Assembly: GCF_024218775.1 (NCBI RefSeq) | Contig: NZ_CP100404.1 | Span: 3,100,001 to 3,164,000, forward strand | Direction: 5' to 3' | DNA length: 64,000 nt | From: Haloarcula marina | Lineage (GTDB): Archaea > Halobacteriota > Halobacteria > Halobacteriales > Haloarculaceae | Shown here: positions 9,338 through 17,752 of the stretch, piece after piece | How positions within the stretch are numbered: position 1 is the stretch's first letter | Layout of the letters: each line of letters opens with the position of its first letter | Position numbers and translations under genes: made by a program | Notes under the pieces: model-generated | Databases searched by the model: none | The model's input: only the letters and a program-made list of their open reading frames with translations | What the model was told of the DNA's origin: nothing

Positions 9338-9480
9338 CGGTTCCGGGCGAGGGCCAGCGCGACCTGCTCGACGGCGTGGAGGGCGGCCGTCTTGCGCTCG
9401 TCGTGAGAGAGGGCCGCCGCCCCCACGTCGGCGTCCGGGTCGATGTCGAGGTTCGCGTCGTCTGCGGGGTGGGCGCGCAT
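9331..9480 (-). CDS. Small acidic protein, unknown function (49 aa)
   Basis: Reads MRAHPADDANLDIDPDADVG then AALSHDERKTAALHAVEQVALALARNRQ: an acidic, probably disordered head and an amphipathic helix. The haloarchaeal acidic composition and the clean ATG support a real gene, but it is too short for a domain assignment. It overlaps the 3' end of thiL by 7 bp on the opposite strand. The AT-rich 150 bp upstream (9481-9632) would hold its promoter. Confidence 0.55.
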   Translation of the reverse strand: MRAHPADDANLDIDPDADVGAAALSHDERKTAALHAVEQVALALARNRQ

Positions 9481-9632
9481 CGTAGTCAGTCGTTGGGGCG
9501 CAGACCCCCTATAACGGAGCGATTGTTCTCGTGATTTTACACGTTTAACGACGTTTCGTCTCCGTTCACAACGGGGCATGTCGGGGTACGAAGGCTCAAA
9601 CGGCGGTAACCGCTGCCAACCGGACCGCCCAT

Positions 9633-10805
9633 CTACGCCGCCGCGACGATTTCGAACGGGACGGGCGTGAAACAGGCGACGCCGAGGACGAAGGTGACGA
9701 CGCCGAGCGCCACCCGGCCGCCGTCGAGTCGCTCGTCGACGGTCGGGCGGGCGGGTCCAGCGTACGCCAGTCCCGTCGCGAACAGCCCCCAGAACGCCCA
9801 GAGCGTCCAGACGCCGAAGCCGATGGGCGGGGCCTCGCGGGTCAAGTAGAGGAACCCGGCGAGTGCGAACAGCGCCCCGGGGACGGCCGCCGCGATGGTC
9901 TCCTGTCGCCGTCCCACGATGGCCCGGACGATGTGCCCGCCGTCCAACTGGCCGACCGGGAGGAGGTTCAGGAAGGTGAAGAACATCCCCGCCCATCCGG
10001 CGAAGACGACGGGATGGACCGCCTCGTTCGGGCCGTAGTCGGTCCCGATACCCAGCGCGTCGACCAGTCCCTGTAAGGCCTGCATCAACAGCGGGTCGTG
10101 AAAGCGGAATGCGTACTCGGCCCCGCCGTTCAGCACGCGTTCGGGGACGGCGATGGGGTCGAGCGAGAGACCGATGACGGTGACGACAGCCGTCGCCACC
10201 AGCCCCGCGAGCGGTCCGGCGACGCCGATGTCGAACAGCGCGCGCCTGCTGGGAATCCGCCCGCGGATGTTGATGACCGCACCCATCGTCCCCAAGAGCG
10301 ACGGGAAGGGGATGAAGTACGGCAGCGTCACGTCCACGCCGTGGTACCGGGCGGCGGCGTAGTGGCCGAGTTCGTGGATACCCAGGACGCCCAGCATCGC
10401 GACGGCGAACGGCCACGCCTCGAAGATTCGCAGCGGCGCTTCCATCACCGGGATGTAGTACCACCCGCTCGCGCCGACGTACAGCGTCGACCCGATAGTG
10501 GCGAGCAGTAAGGCGACGTTCAGCCACGGGATGCCGCCGTCGTCGGTCGGTTCCGCGACGAGGACGTACTGCGGACCCAGGCCGGGCAGCGACTGTCCGG
10601 CCTCGCCCGCGGGGCGCTGTCGTTCGAGTCGAACGTCGTAGCCGTGCTGGGCGAACGTCGACCGGAGTTCGCGGTCGACGGCGTCGGGCGGAACGAGCGG
10701 GTCGCCCACGTAGCGGACCGTCTCACCGGTTCGCCGGACGGTCGCGACGCGGAACACGCCCGCCAAATCGGCGGGAGCGGGAGGGTCGTCGGCGGGGCGA
10801 CTCAT
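9633..10805 (-). CDS. Site-2 protease family intramembrane metalloprotease (M50)
   Basis: Protein of 390 aa. An N-terminal soluble region of about 100 residues precedes several membrane segments carrying the zinc motif HELGH (VLGIHELGHYAAARYHGVDV, about 150-170) and the second zinc ligand motif NLLPVGQLDGGHIVRAIVG. Such proteases cut membrane-anchored regulators within the bilayer. The start is taken as ATG 10805 (MSRPADDPPAPADL); ATG 10808 and a start at 10829 are also in frame. A second, PDZ-bearing site-2 protease lies at 24977. Confidence 0.92.
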   Translation of the reverse strand: MSRPADDPPAPADLAGVFRVATVRRTGETVRYVGDPLVPPDAVDRELRSTFAQHGYDVRLERQRPAGEAGQSLPGLGPQYVLVAEPTDDGGIPWLNVALLLATIGSTLYVGASGWYYIPVMEAPLRIFEAWPFAVAMLGVLGIHELGHYAAARYHGVDVTLPYFIPFPSLLGTMGAVINIRGRIPSRRALFDIGVAGPLAGLVATAVVTVIGLSLDPIAVPERVLNGGAEYAFRFHDPLLMQALQGLVDALGIGTDYGPNEAVHPVVFAGWAGMFFTFLNLLPVGQLDGGHIVRAIVGRRQETIAAAVPGALFALAGFLYLTREAPPIGFGVWTLWAFWGLFATGLAYAGPARPTVDERLDGGRVALGVVTFVLGVACFTPVPFEIVAAA

Positions 10806-10951
10806 CATCGATTGGTACAGCCCGCGCACACAAATATACGGTGTTCAGCGAGTGGCGTTCAGCGAGAACCGAACAGAAACGGAGGGGACCAATGGGCTGG
10901 TCGGGATTCGCCGCGTGTGACGGGGGTGCTGCTGGGGGGCAGTAGCTGGGG

Positions 10952-11200
10952 TTACGCGGGTTCGACACGCCAGGTGGTCGCACTCGTGTACGACCACTTC
11001 TCGACCTCGATTTCCGAGGCACTGTCCTTCAGTTTGACCATCAGCGCGCCGATTTCTTTCGGGGAGAGGCCGACTTCGTCGGCGATGAACTTGCTCTTGA
11101 AGTACATCTCGCCGTCGGCGGCCTTCTCCGCGAGGAAGGACTTGAGTCGCTGTTCTTTGGAGGGCTCTTCCTCACCGGAGGGCGTTGCAGTAGCGCTCAT
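10952..11200 (-). CDS. Small winged-helix-like protein, DUF7123-type
   Basis: Protein of 82 aa: MSATATPSGEEEPSKEQRLK, then FLAEKAADGEMYFKSKFIAD and EVGLSPKEIGALMVKLKDSA, then WSYTSATTWRVEPA. The core looks like a winged helix and resembles a conserved haloarchaeal family I associate with DUF7123. The start is set at 11200 because a Shine-Dalgarno GAGGTGA lies a few bases upstream on the minus strand, which overrides the in-frame GTG at 11209. A strong TATA (TTTATATA) at 11237-11246 points at this gene. Confidence 0.8.
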   Translation of the reverse strand: MSATATPSGEEEPSKEQRLKSFLAEKAADGEMYFKSKFIADEVGLSPKEIGALMVKLKDSASEIEVEKWSYTSATTWRVEPA

Positions 11201-11536
11201 TTTCTTCACCTCGACTACGTCTTGTGACGGAGAGAGTATATAAAGGGGTGAAGCTTCGCGTCACTTCGGGGTCTTTCAGGTCAAATCGACGTGAAACGCA
11301 TCTTTTACAACCGTTCCATAGTCGATTAGACGTTTTACAACGATTTTTGAGAGCGTAAGAGGGAGTCTACAGACACCGGAATATTGCGACCGCCGACCCC
11401 CGATTATCGGAGGTTTCCACGCGCATTTTCGGCATTTCTTGCCGTAAATTGTCGGACGTACGTCAGCCACACGCCCTGATACGGGGTCGGTCGGGCTTGA
11501 CAACCCTTAAGAGCGTTTCGCGGTTACGCCGGGTCA
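11201..11536. promoter_or_regulatory. Divergent intergenic region with promoters for the DUF7123-type gene and pyrH
   Basis: These 336 bp hold no credible gene and are AT-richer than their surroundings. Leftward: TTTATATA at 11237-11246 and a GAGGTGA ribosome site before 11200. Rightward: a TATA-like CCCTTAAGAG around 11504-11513, about 30 bp before the pyrH ATG. Two short direct repeats, TTTTACAACCG near 11303 and TTTTACAACGA near 11333, lie between them 30 bp apart and could bind a regulator. Confidence 0.55.
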
Positions 11537-12223
11537 ATGAAAGTCGTCGTCTCCGTCGGTGGGAGCGTCCTCGCTCCCGACCTCGAACCGGACCGGGTGG
11601 CCGACTACGCGGCCGCCGTCCAGTCGCTCGACGAAGCGGGCCACACCCTCGGTGCCGTCGTCGGCGGCGGCCCGACCGCCCGCGAGTACATCGGGACCGC
11701 TCGCGAACTGGGCGCCAACGAGATAGAACTCGACCAACTGGGTATCGCCGTCACTCGCCTGAACGCTCGCCTCCTCATCGCCGCCCTCGGCGGACGCGCG
11801 GCCTCGCCCCCCGCCGAGAGCTACGACGAGGGTCGACAGGCGATCCGTCGCGGTGACATCCCCGTCCTCGGCGGTATCGTCGCCGCTCAGACCACCGACG
11901 CCGTCGCCGCGGCCTTCGCCGAGTACGTCGACGCCGACTTGCTGGTGTACGCCACCTCCGTCGACGGCGTCTACGACGCCGACCCCAAGCAGGACGGCGA
12001 TGCAACCCGGTTCGACCAACTCCCGGCGGGCGAACTCGTCGACATCATCGCCGACATGGAGATGGACGCCGGGAGCAACGCCCCGGTCGACCTGCTGGCG
12101 GCGAAGGTCATCCAGCGGTCGGGCATCCGCACGGTCGTCTTAGACGGCACCGACCCCAACCGACTCGTTCGGGCCGTCGAAGACGGCGAGTTCGACGGGA
12201 CCGAAATCACGCCGGAGGGGTAA
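11537..12223 (+). CDS. pyrH: UMP kinase
   Basis: Protein of 228 aa, the short archaeal type of amino-acid-kinase fold UMP kinase (UMP + ATP to UDP). MKVVVSVGGSVLAPDL gives the N-terminal phosphate-binding loop, AVVGGGPTAREYIG the second glycine loop and DLLVYATSVDGVYDADPKQD the nucleotide-binding segment. The start ATG is at 11537. lysS follows after 2 bp, so the two are almost certainly one operon. Confidence 0.95.
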   Translation: MKVVVSVGGSVLAPDLEPDRVADYAAAVQSLDEAGHTLGAVVGGGPTAREYIGTARELGANEIELDQLGIAVTRLNARLLIAALGGRAASPPAESYDEGRQAIRRGDIPVLGGIVAAQTTDAVAAAFAEYVDADLLVYATSVDGVYDADPKQDGDATRFDQLPAGELVDIIADMEMDAGSNAPVDLLAAKVIQRSGIRTVVLDGTDPNRLVRAVEDGEFDGTEITPEG

Positions 12224-12225
12224 TC

Positions 12226-13866
12226 ATGGCCGAAGACCCGTACGAAGTCGGTAGCGACGGGACACAGGCGTTCTGGGCCGACGCCGTCGCCGACGTTATC
12301 GAGGGCCGTGACCCCGAGGACCCCATCGTCATCAAGGGCGGCGTCTCGCCCTCCGGGGTCCCCCACATCGGGCACTTCAACGAGATTATGCGGGGCTACT
12401 TCGTCGCCGAAGCCCTGCGCGACCGGGGCCACGAGGTCCGACAGGTGTTCACCGCCGACGACAAGGACCGCCTGCGGAAGGTCCCCCGGCAACTCGCCGA
12501 CTTAGACTGGAACATCGTCGGCCTCGGCGACGTCGACGCGGGCGCGCTCGGCCGGAATCTCGGGAAACCCTACACGGACATCCCGGACCCGTTTGGCTGT
12601 TGTGACTCCTACGGCGCGCACTTCACGAACCTCCTGAAAAAGAGCGCCGACCTCGTCGGCGTCGACGTGGAGTTCGTCTCGAACACCCAACTGTACGCGG
12701 ACGGCGAGTTCGAGGCCGTGACTCGACGCGTGCTGGAACGCGCCGACCGCGCCCGGGAGGTGCTCGCGGAGTACCAGAACAAGGTCGACGACGACTACGT
12801 CCCGTTCGTCCCCCAGTGTGAGGACTGCGGGAAACTCACCGAGGGCGTCACCGAGGTGGATTTGGAAGCGGGCGAGGTCCACTACGTCTGTGCGGACGTA
12901 GAGGCGGGCGACCAGACTATCGAGGGGTGCGGGCACGAGGGCGTGGCTGGCCTCCGAGACGGGAAACTCCCGTGGCGCTTCGAGTGGCCCGCCCAGTGGG
13001 AGATTCTCGGCGTCGACTTCGAACCGTTCGGGAAGGACCACGCCGAGGGTTCGTGGCCCTCCGGCGAGGACATCGCCGAGAACGTCCTCGACATCCAGCC
13101 CCCGGTCCCGATGGTGTACGAGTGGTTCACGCTGGACGGCGAACCGCTCTCCTCCTCCTCGGGCAACGTCGTCACCGTCGACGAGGTGCTGGAGATTCTC
13201 GAACCAGAGGTGTTCAAGTACTTCTTCACGAAGAACCCGCGGAAGCAGCGGGACTTCTCCGTCGCGAACGTCGACCAGTTGGTCGACGACTTCGACCGCT
13301 TCGAAGCCGTCTACTTCGACGAGGTCGACCCACGCGACGAGGCGGAGAAAGCGCTCGCCGACCGCGCGTATCCGATGGTCGTCGACGACCCCCGGAAAGA
13401 GCGAGTCCGCGTCCCCTACACCTTCGCCGCCGTCCTCGGGATGACCGACGACCCCGCCCTGCGCGAGGACATCGCCCGCAAGGAGGGCCACATCCCCGAC
13501 GACGCCCCCGAGTGGGCCGTCGACGGCGCACTGGCCCGCGTCGAACGCGCCCGCAACTGGGCGCGCAGGACCGGAAACGAGTTCGACTACGAACTCAAAC
13601 GGGCCGAGATGCCCGCCGTCGACTTCGACGACGACACCGCCGCCGCGCTTGACGACTTGGCCGACTTCGTCGCAGCGGGTCACGACGGCGAGGCGATTCA
13701 GGGCGAAATCTACGAGACGGCCAAGCGCCACGACATCGAAATCGGCGACTTCTTCGCCGCTGGCTACCGCCTGCTGTTCGACGACACGCAGGGCCCGCAA
13801 CTCGGCCCCTTCATCGCCAAACTGGACCGGGAGTTCGTCGTCGAGCGGTTGCGCCGGGAAGGGTGA
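12226..13866 (+). CDS. lysS: Lysyl-tRNA synthetase, class I
   Basis: Protein of 546 aa, the class I enzyme of most archaea. The HIGH motif is PSGVPHIGHFNE (about residues 42-53); the KMSKS counterpart is EPLSSSSGNVVT. A cysteine cluster (PQCEDCGKL and HYVCADVEAGDQTIEGCGH) probably binds zinc. The helical anticodon-binding C-terminus follows. Translation probably couples to pyrH. Confidence 0.96.
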   Translation: MAEDPYEVGSDGTQAFWADAVADVIEGRDPEDPIVIKGGVSPSGVPHIGHFNEIMRGYFVAEALRDRGHEVRQVFTADDKDRLRKVPRQLADLDWNIVGLGDVDAGALGRNLGKPYTDIPDPFGCCDSYGAHFTNLLKKSADLVGVDVEFVSNTQLYADGEFEAVTRRVLERADRAREVLAEYQNKVDDDYVPFVPQCEDCGKLTEGVTEVDLEAGEVHYVCADVEAGDQTIEGCGHEGVAGLRDGKLPWRFEWPAQWEILGVDFEPFGKDHAEGSWPSGEDIAENVLDIQPPVPMVYEWFTLDGEPLSSSSGNVVTVDEVLEILEPEVFKYFFTKNPRKQRDFSVANVDQLVDDFDRFEAVYFDEVDPRDEAEKALADRAYPMVVDDPRKERVRVPYTFAAVLGMTDDPALREDIARKEGHIPDDAPEWAVDGALARVERARNWARRTGNEFDYELKRAEMPAVDFDDDTAAALDDLADFVAAGHDGEAIQGEIYETAKRHDIEIGDFFAAGYRLLFDDTQGPQLGPFIAKLDREFVVERLRREG

Positions 13867-13893
13867 ATAAGTGGCCGACGAGCCGTCGAGTCA

Positions 13894-14430
13894 TCAGCAC
13901 GCGACGACGACGCCGTCCCGACGTACCGTCCCGGAAGCCACCGTGTAGGACGCCTCGAACGGCCGTTGTCCCATCGGGAGCGGCGTCGCCGTCGGTGTCT
14001 CCGGCGTCGATTCGGCGTCGAGGATCTCCCACCGAACCGCCCCGCTGACGGTGGCGGCGAACCCGTCGGCCGTGGACTCGACGGCCACGTCTGCGACGGA
14101 CACCGTGACCGCGTTCGTCCGTCCGACCTTCCGTGGGTCGTCCGCGAGGGCGCTGTTGTACCGGTACGCTCGCTCGAACGCTCGCACGTACGTCTCGACC
14201 GTTTCGGCGGTGAGTTCGTCTGGGCGGTCCGGATACGGCCGCGGCGACGACGACGCGTCGGACGGTGCCGGTCGTTCGGCCGGGAGGCAGTCCTCGGGCG
14301 ATGTCGTCGGTGTGGCCGTGTCGTCGGTCGTTCCCGTGCCGCCGGTATCGGACGGGGCACCGAGACACCCCGCGACGACCGAGGCTCCGAGACAGCCACA
14401 GACGGTGAGGAGTCGGCGTCTGGTCGGCAT
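13894..14430 (-). CDS. Tat-exported lipoprotein, unknown function
   Basis: Protein of 178 aa. The N-terminus MPTRRRLLTVCGCLGASVVA then GCLG has a twin-arginine-like basic start, a hydrophobic core and a lipobox (VAGC), so it is probably a Tat-secreted lipoprotein, as is usual in haloarchaea. A Thr/Asp/Pro-rich linker follows. The mature domain (about 65-178) is a small alpha/beta-like region not recognised. Start ATG at 14430; convergent with lysS. Confidence 0.75.
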   Translation of the reverse strand: MPTRRRLLTVCGCLGASVVAGCLGAPSDTGGTGTTDDTATPTTSPEDCLPAERPAPSDASSSPRPYPDRPDELTAETVETYVRAFERAYRYNSALADDPRKVGRTNAVTVSVADVAVESTADGFAATVSGAVRWEILDAESTPETPTATPLPMGQRPFEASYTVASGTVRRDGVVVAC

Positions 14431-14519
14431 GGGAGGACCCACGAGGGGACCACCCACGTAACTTCCGGAGGGTGTCACTCGGTTTGTAGCGACGCCCTCG
14501 GTGGATTCGCGCCCGTCGC

Positions 14520-15167
14520 TCAGGACAACGACGGCCCGGCCGTCTCGCTCTCGGCGAACTGCTTGATTATCTGTTCTTCCGCCCGGTGGAGCGTCTCGCT
14601 GCAGGTCGACTTCGCGATGCCCACTCGTTCGGCGAGGTCGGTCAGCGAGCACTGCCGAGGGGTGTCGTAGTAGCCCGCCTCGACGGCGGCCCCTACCAAC
14701 TTGCGCTGGTTCTCGGTCAGCAACCGGTCCGTCTCGACGTGTTGTTCGACGCGTTCGACGCGGAACGGGATGCCGAACTCGTCGAGTTGGCGACCCAGTT
14801 CCGAGAGGCGACTCTGTGGGGCGGTTATCTCCCACCGGGCCTCGCCGTCGCGGATGGTGAAGGGCAACTCCAGCGGGACGCCGGAGCCTTGGACCGGCGA
14901 CAGCAGGAGCGGCGAATTGGTCTCGAACTGGACCAGAGCGGTCCCGTCCCGGTGCCCGAGCAGTTCGAGCGAGTCGACGCCGTCGGCGGCCTCGACGTCG
15001 CTCAGCAGTTCGGGGAGGTCCTCCGCGGTCACCTCGGCGAGTCCGACGCCGGTCTCCTCGCCGGGGAACGCCGAGAGGATTCGGACGGTTGCGGCGTCGT
15101 ACCGCCGAGATACCGCCCCTATCCACGTGTCTTCCGGCACCGTGAGAGTGAGTTCGGCGCGTGGCAT
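14520..15167 (-). CDS. Bat-type helix-turn-helix transcription regulator of the denitrification island
   Basis: Protein of 215 aa. The last about 55 residues are a bacterioopsin-activator-type HTH: LTENQRKLVGAAVEAGYYDT then SLTDLAERVGIAKSTCSETL. The N-terminal 150 residues resemble the Bat-associated sensor-like domain, without the Cys-rich N-terminal cluster reported for the oxygen-sensing regulator NarO. Two palindromic operator copies lie in its own promoter (15176-15187 and 15211-15222). Position at the edge of the nir/nor cluster makes it the best candidate for the regulator that reads the palindromes; that link is inference. Confidence 0.85.
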   Translation of the reverse strand: MPRAELTLTVPEDTWIGAVSRRYDAATVRILSAFPGEETGVGLAEVTAEDLPELLSDVEAADGVDSLELLGHRDGTALVQFETNSPLLLSPVQGSGVPLELPFTIRDGEARWEITAPQSRLSELGRQLDEFGIPFRVERVEQHVETDRLLTENQRKLVGAAVEAGYYDTPRQCSLTDLAERVGIAKSTCSETLHRAEEQIIKQFAESETAGPSLS

Positions 15168-15175
15168 CGTCTATG

Positions 15176-15187
15176 CGAATATGTTCG
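15176..15187. promoter_or_regulatory. Operator copy CGAATATGTTCG, proximal site of the Bat-type regulator gene
   Basis: One mismatch to the CGAACRTGTTCG palindrome. It ends 8 bp before the regulator start codon at 15167, where binding would be expected to block transcription or translation rather than activate it. Confidence 0.55.
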
Positions 15188-15210
15188 CCGTAGCGGGGGG
15201 TAAGTGTTGC

Positions 15211-15222
15211 CGAACATGTTCG
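15211..15222. promoter_or_regulatory. Operator copy CGAACATGTTCG, distal site of the Bat-type regulator gene
   Basis: Perfect 12-bp palindrome, 43 bp before the regulator start codon and 35 bp centre-to-centre from the proximal copy. It sits 12 bp after the stop codon of the upstream membrane protein gene on the same strand, so it serves the regulator. Confidence 0.7.
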
Positions 15223-15234
15223 GGTAGCCATCCC

Positions 15235-16554
15235 TCATCGGTCGGAACTGTCGGCCCCGACCCGACCGCCGGCCAGTTCGGGGAGCGACCGTGGGCCGTG
15301 GACCACGACGACGCCAGTGAGGTTGGCCGCGAGGAGCACCGCCCCGACGAACGCGAGGACGCCAGCCCCCACCGCCGCCGCGGGCGGCGCGACGCCCGCT
15401 TCGTGTGCGACGGCGAGTCCGCCGGCCAGCGCCATCGCGATGCCGTCGGCGGCGGCCACCCGACCGTCGTAGAGGTCCTCGATGGTCGGGACGCTCTCGA
15501 ACCCCAGTCGGTCGCTGTACCGGTGGACCCAGACGATGAACGGGACGACGTGGTACAGCGTCCCGGCGACGACGAACCCGACGACGCCGACCAACAGGAG
15601 CGCCCCGGTCGCGGGATGGCCGAACAGGGTCGCGTAGGCCAGCGGGTCTCGGAGCCACGCGAGCGCCGCCAGCGGCGCCCAACACAGCACCGCGACGGCG
15701 ACGACGGCGTAGCGCCGTAACATCGGGTTCCACTCGACGCGCGCCCGGTAGAGGCGGCCCGCGAGGACGGCGGCGACCGCACCCAACCCGGCCGCGACGA
15801 GCACCCCACCGACGCGGGCCAGCGCCGGGGCCCCGACGAGGCGACCGGTGGCCAGTGCCGCGACGCCGACGTGGTAGCCGACCGCCTCGAACCGCTTGAG
15901 GACGGTGTCGAGACGGGTGGCGTCAGTCTGGGTGAACATCGGCGCGAGTTGCGCGAGCGCGCCGACGACGGTGGTCAGCACCGCCCCGAAGACGGCGACG
16001 GTGGCGTGGGCCATCGAGAGACGGGCGCGAACGAGACCCACGTCGGCGAGGACGCCCGTCGCGTGGTCCAGCGCTAGCGCGAGGCCGAGGACCGTCAGGG
16101 CAAGGAACCACCAGAGCGCCACCGCGAAGTGCGTGGTCGTCACGTCTCGCTGTGCGGTCGCGAGCGTGCGCCCGACGTTGTAGACGAACGTCCAGACCCC
16201 GGCGACGGCGACTCCCCCCGCGACGGGGAGCAAGACGGGAACGTCGAGCAGGAAGCCACACGCGAGTCCGGCAAACCCCGTCGCCGCGAGCGGAAGTTGG
16301 AGCGCCGCAAGCCGTCGAGAGTGCAACGCGACCCCCGACCAGACGGGGACGAACTGCGTCATCGCGCCCATAACGGTGAGACACACCCACCCTGCCACCA
16401 GCAGGTGGACCTGTGCGAGGTGGCCTCGACGGCCCGCCGCCCATCCGACCGCCACCCCGGCCACGAGGAACGAGAGCGCGACGACGAAGTGGCGCAGTGG
16501 CACGGTCATCGGTGGGCCAGCGTCGGTGTCGATGTCACCCGGGACAGCGCTCAT
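15235..16554 (-). CDS. Polytopic membrane protein related to heme-copper oxidase subunit I/NnrS-like proteins
   Basis: Protein of 439 aa with about 12 hydrophobic helices. Conserved His-containing segments, GHLAQVHLLVAGWVCLTVMG near 45, SMAHATVAVFGAVLTTVVGA near 200 and LYHVVPFIVWVHRYSDRLG near 345, look like the heme-binding helices of cytochrome-oxidase subunit I-like and NnrS-like proteins. Start is ATG 16554 (MSAVPGDIDTDAGPP); the frame continues upstream but would cross the operator at 16593-16604, which lies exactly 38 bp before this ATG. A role in NO or heme handling is inferred from context only. Confidence 0.78.
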   Translation of the reverse strand: MSAVPGDIDTDAGPPMTVPLRHFVVALSFLVAGVAVGWAAGRRGHLAQVHLLVAGWVCLTVMGAMTQFVPVWSGVALHSRRLAALQLPLAATGFAGLACGFLLDVPVLLPVAGGVAVAGVWTFVYNVGRTLATAQRDVTTTHFAVALWWFLALTVLGLALALDHATGVLADVGLVRARLSMAHATVAVFGAVLTTVVGALAQLAPMFTQTDATRLDTVLKRFEAVGYHVGVAALATGRLVGAPALARVGGVLVAAGLGAVAAVLAGRLYRARVEWNPMLRRYAVVAVAVLCWAPLAALAWLRDPLAYATLFGHPATGALLLVGVVGFVVAGTLYHVVPFIVWVHRYSDRLGFESVPTIEDLYDGRVAAADGIAMALAGGLAVAHEAGVAPPAAAVGAGVLAFVGAVLLAANLTGVVVVHGPRSLPELAGGRVGADSSDR

Positions 16555-16592
16555 ACGTATGAGTAGCCGCGCCGCCCTGCTGGACGTGTGGC

Positions 16593-16604
16593 CGAACGTG
16601 TTCG
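16593..16604. promoter_or_regulatory. Shared divergent operator CGAACGTGTTCG
   Basis: Palindrome exactly midway between two divergent start codons: 38 bp separate it from ATG 16554 (minus) and 38 bp from ATG 16643 (plus). No strong TATA box is seen on either side, which fits activator-dependent promoters. Confidence 0.75.
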
Positions 16605-16642
16605 GGGAAACAGCAGGGGGCCGCCCGCGACAACTGACAGGT

Positions 16643-16909
16643 ATGTCGACGGAGATACCGTCCGTCCTCCGGGAGACGAACGCACCGACCGACGCCCCCA
16701 CCGAACGCCTCGACGTGCGCTCGCTAGGGCCGCCGAAGCCGCTGACTGAGACGCTGGAGGCGCTCGCGGACCTGGACAGCGAGGCCGTCCTCCTCCAACT
16801 CAACGACCGGGCACCACAGCACCTCTACCCGAAACTGGACGACCGCGGGTTCGCATACGACACCGTCGAGACGGACGAGGCGACGGTGACCGCCATCTGG
16901 GAGGAATGA
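16643..16909 (+). CDS. DUF2249 domain protein (first copy)
   Basis: Protein of 88 aa. The DUF2249 core is ERLDVRSLGPPKPLTETLEA, then LQLNDRAPQHLYPKLDDRGF and ending AIWEE. DUF2249 has a small SirA/TusA-like fold of unknown biochemical function, often found with nitrogen-oxide and cupin genes. The start ATG at 16643 is set by the operator 38 bp upstream. The next gene overlaps by 4 bp. Confidence 0.88.
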   Translation: MSTEIPSVLRETNAPTDAPTERLDVRSLGPPKPLTETLEALADLDSEAVLLQLNDRAPQHLYPKLDDRGFAYDTVETDEATVTAIWEE

Positions 16910-17205
16910 GCGCACCCGACGACGTGCCGGAGCGGTGTGCGGACGCCGACCGGGCCATCGAGGCGATTCGAACCCGCGGCGAGGACGTGCGAGCGGAACA
17001 GGTAGACCGTGCGCTGTCGGAACTCGACGGGGACGACCTCTGCGACGCACAGCGCGAGGCCGTCGAGCGATTGAGCGAACGGCTGGTCGAGCGGTTGCTC
17101 GCGGTCCCGGAACGGCGACTCCGACGGCTCGCCGCCGGGGGCGACGACGCGGCCGTCGAGCGGTCGCTCGCGCTGTTTGGCTCAGACGGCGGGTGCGAGC
17201 ACTAA
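16906..17205 (+). CDS. Orphan glutamyl-tRNA reductase dimerisation-domain-like protein
   Basis: Protein of 99 aa, all helical. The stretch REAVERLSERLVERLLAVP, then ERRLRRLAAGGDDAAVERSL and ALFG closely resembles the C-terminal dimerisation domain of glutamyl-tRNA reductase (HemA), here without catalytic or NADPH domains. It could act as a HemA partner or regulator during heme demand for denitrification; this is inference. It starts ATGA-coupled to the DUF2249 gene and its 3' end overlaps the convergent cupin gene by 24 bp. Confidence 0.75.
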   Translation: MSAPDDVPERCADADRAIEAIRTRGEDVRAEQVDRALSELDGDDLCDAQREAVERLSERLVERLLAVPERRLRRLAAGGDDAAVERSLALFGSDGGCEH

Positions 17206-17484
17206 CAGCGCCTCGCACTCCGTCTCGGCCCGCGGGGAGATGTCCTGCTCGCCGTCGAACCGGACCACCTCCCCCGCCGACAGCGCGACCGTCTCGGAAC
17301 CGAGACGGAGCGATAGGTCACCAGACAGCAGGTGACAGACGATGTCGCGCTCCGGGTGCTGGTGTGGCGGCACTTCCTCGCCCGCGTCGAGGGCGAGACG
17401 GACCGTCTTCGGTTCGCCCTCGAACAGCGACTGGCGACCGGCACCCGAGAGGTCGTCGAGTGAGACGCGTTCAGTGTCGCTCAT
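17182..17484 (-). CDS. Single-domain cupin protein
   Basis: Protein of 100 aa. The cupin motif 1 is visible as GEEVPPHQHPERDIVCHLLS (His-x-His and a distant His), with motif 2 around LSAGEVVRFDGEQDISPRAE, so the metal site is only partly conserved in motif 2. Similar cupins accompany DUF2249 genes. The start codon overlaps the end of the second DUF2249 gene by 4 bp, so the two are co-transcribed from the operator at 17753. Confidence 0.85.
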   Translation of the reverse strand: MSDTERVSLDDLSGAGRQSLFEGEPKTVRLALDAGEEVPPHQHPERDIVCHLLSGDLSLRLGSETVALSAGEVVRFDGEQDISPRAETECEALLVLAPAV

Positions 17485-17714
17485 TCTTTCGGGAGGTCCG
17501 CGACGTACTTCTCACGGCCTTCGCGCCGACAGTCGTAGTTCTCGGCGTCGAAGTCGTCGACCTCGGCCTCGAACTCGTAGAACAGGGGTTTCGGCTCGTG
17601 GTCGTTGACGATGCGGAGGGTCTCGCCGGATTCGAGCGCCGCGAAGGCGTCGTGAATCTTCGGGTGGCGCTCGGTCGGCGGCGTCTCTCTGAGGTCGAGT
17701 GTGGTCGCTGGCAT
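17481..17714 (-). CDS. DUF2249 domain protein (second copy)
   Basis: Protein of 77 aa: MPATTLDLRETPPTERHPKI, then FAALESGETLRIVNDHEPKP and LFYEFEAEVDDFDAEN. The NDHEPKPLFYEFEAE motif is the second DUF2249 subtype. The start ATG at 17714 is 38 bp from the operator; the open frame upstream to 17804 would read through the operator and is rejected. Overlaps the cupin start by 4 bp. Confidence 0.9.
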   Translation of the reverse strand: MPATTLDLRETPPTERHPKIHDAFAALESGETLRIVNDHEPKPLFYEFEAEVDDFDAENYDCRREGREKYVADLPKE

Positions 17715-17752
17715 CGCCGGAGGTTCGAACCCACGCCGGGAGCGCCTTTTCC

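Noticed and set aside
11276..11503. 75-aa minus-strand frame with four basic and Cys residues in the pyrH upstream region
   Set aside because: Composition is unlike haloarchaeal proteins and it overlaps clear promoter elements for both neighbours.
17718..17735. tRNA T-loop-like GGTTCGAACCC
   Set aside because: No acceptor, D or anticodon stem around it; it lies in the leader of a DUF2249 gene.
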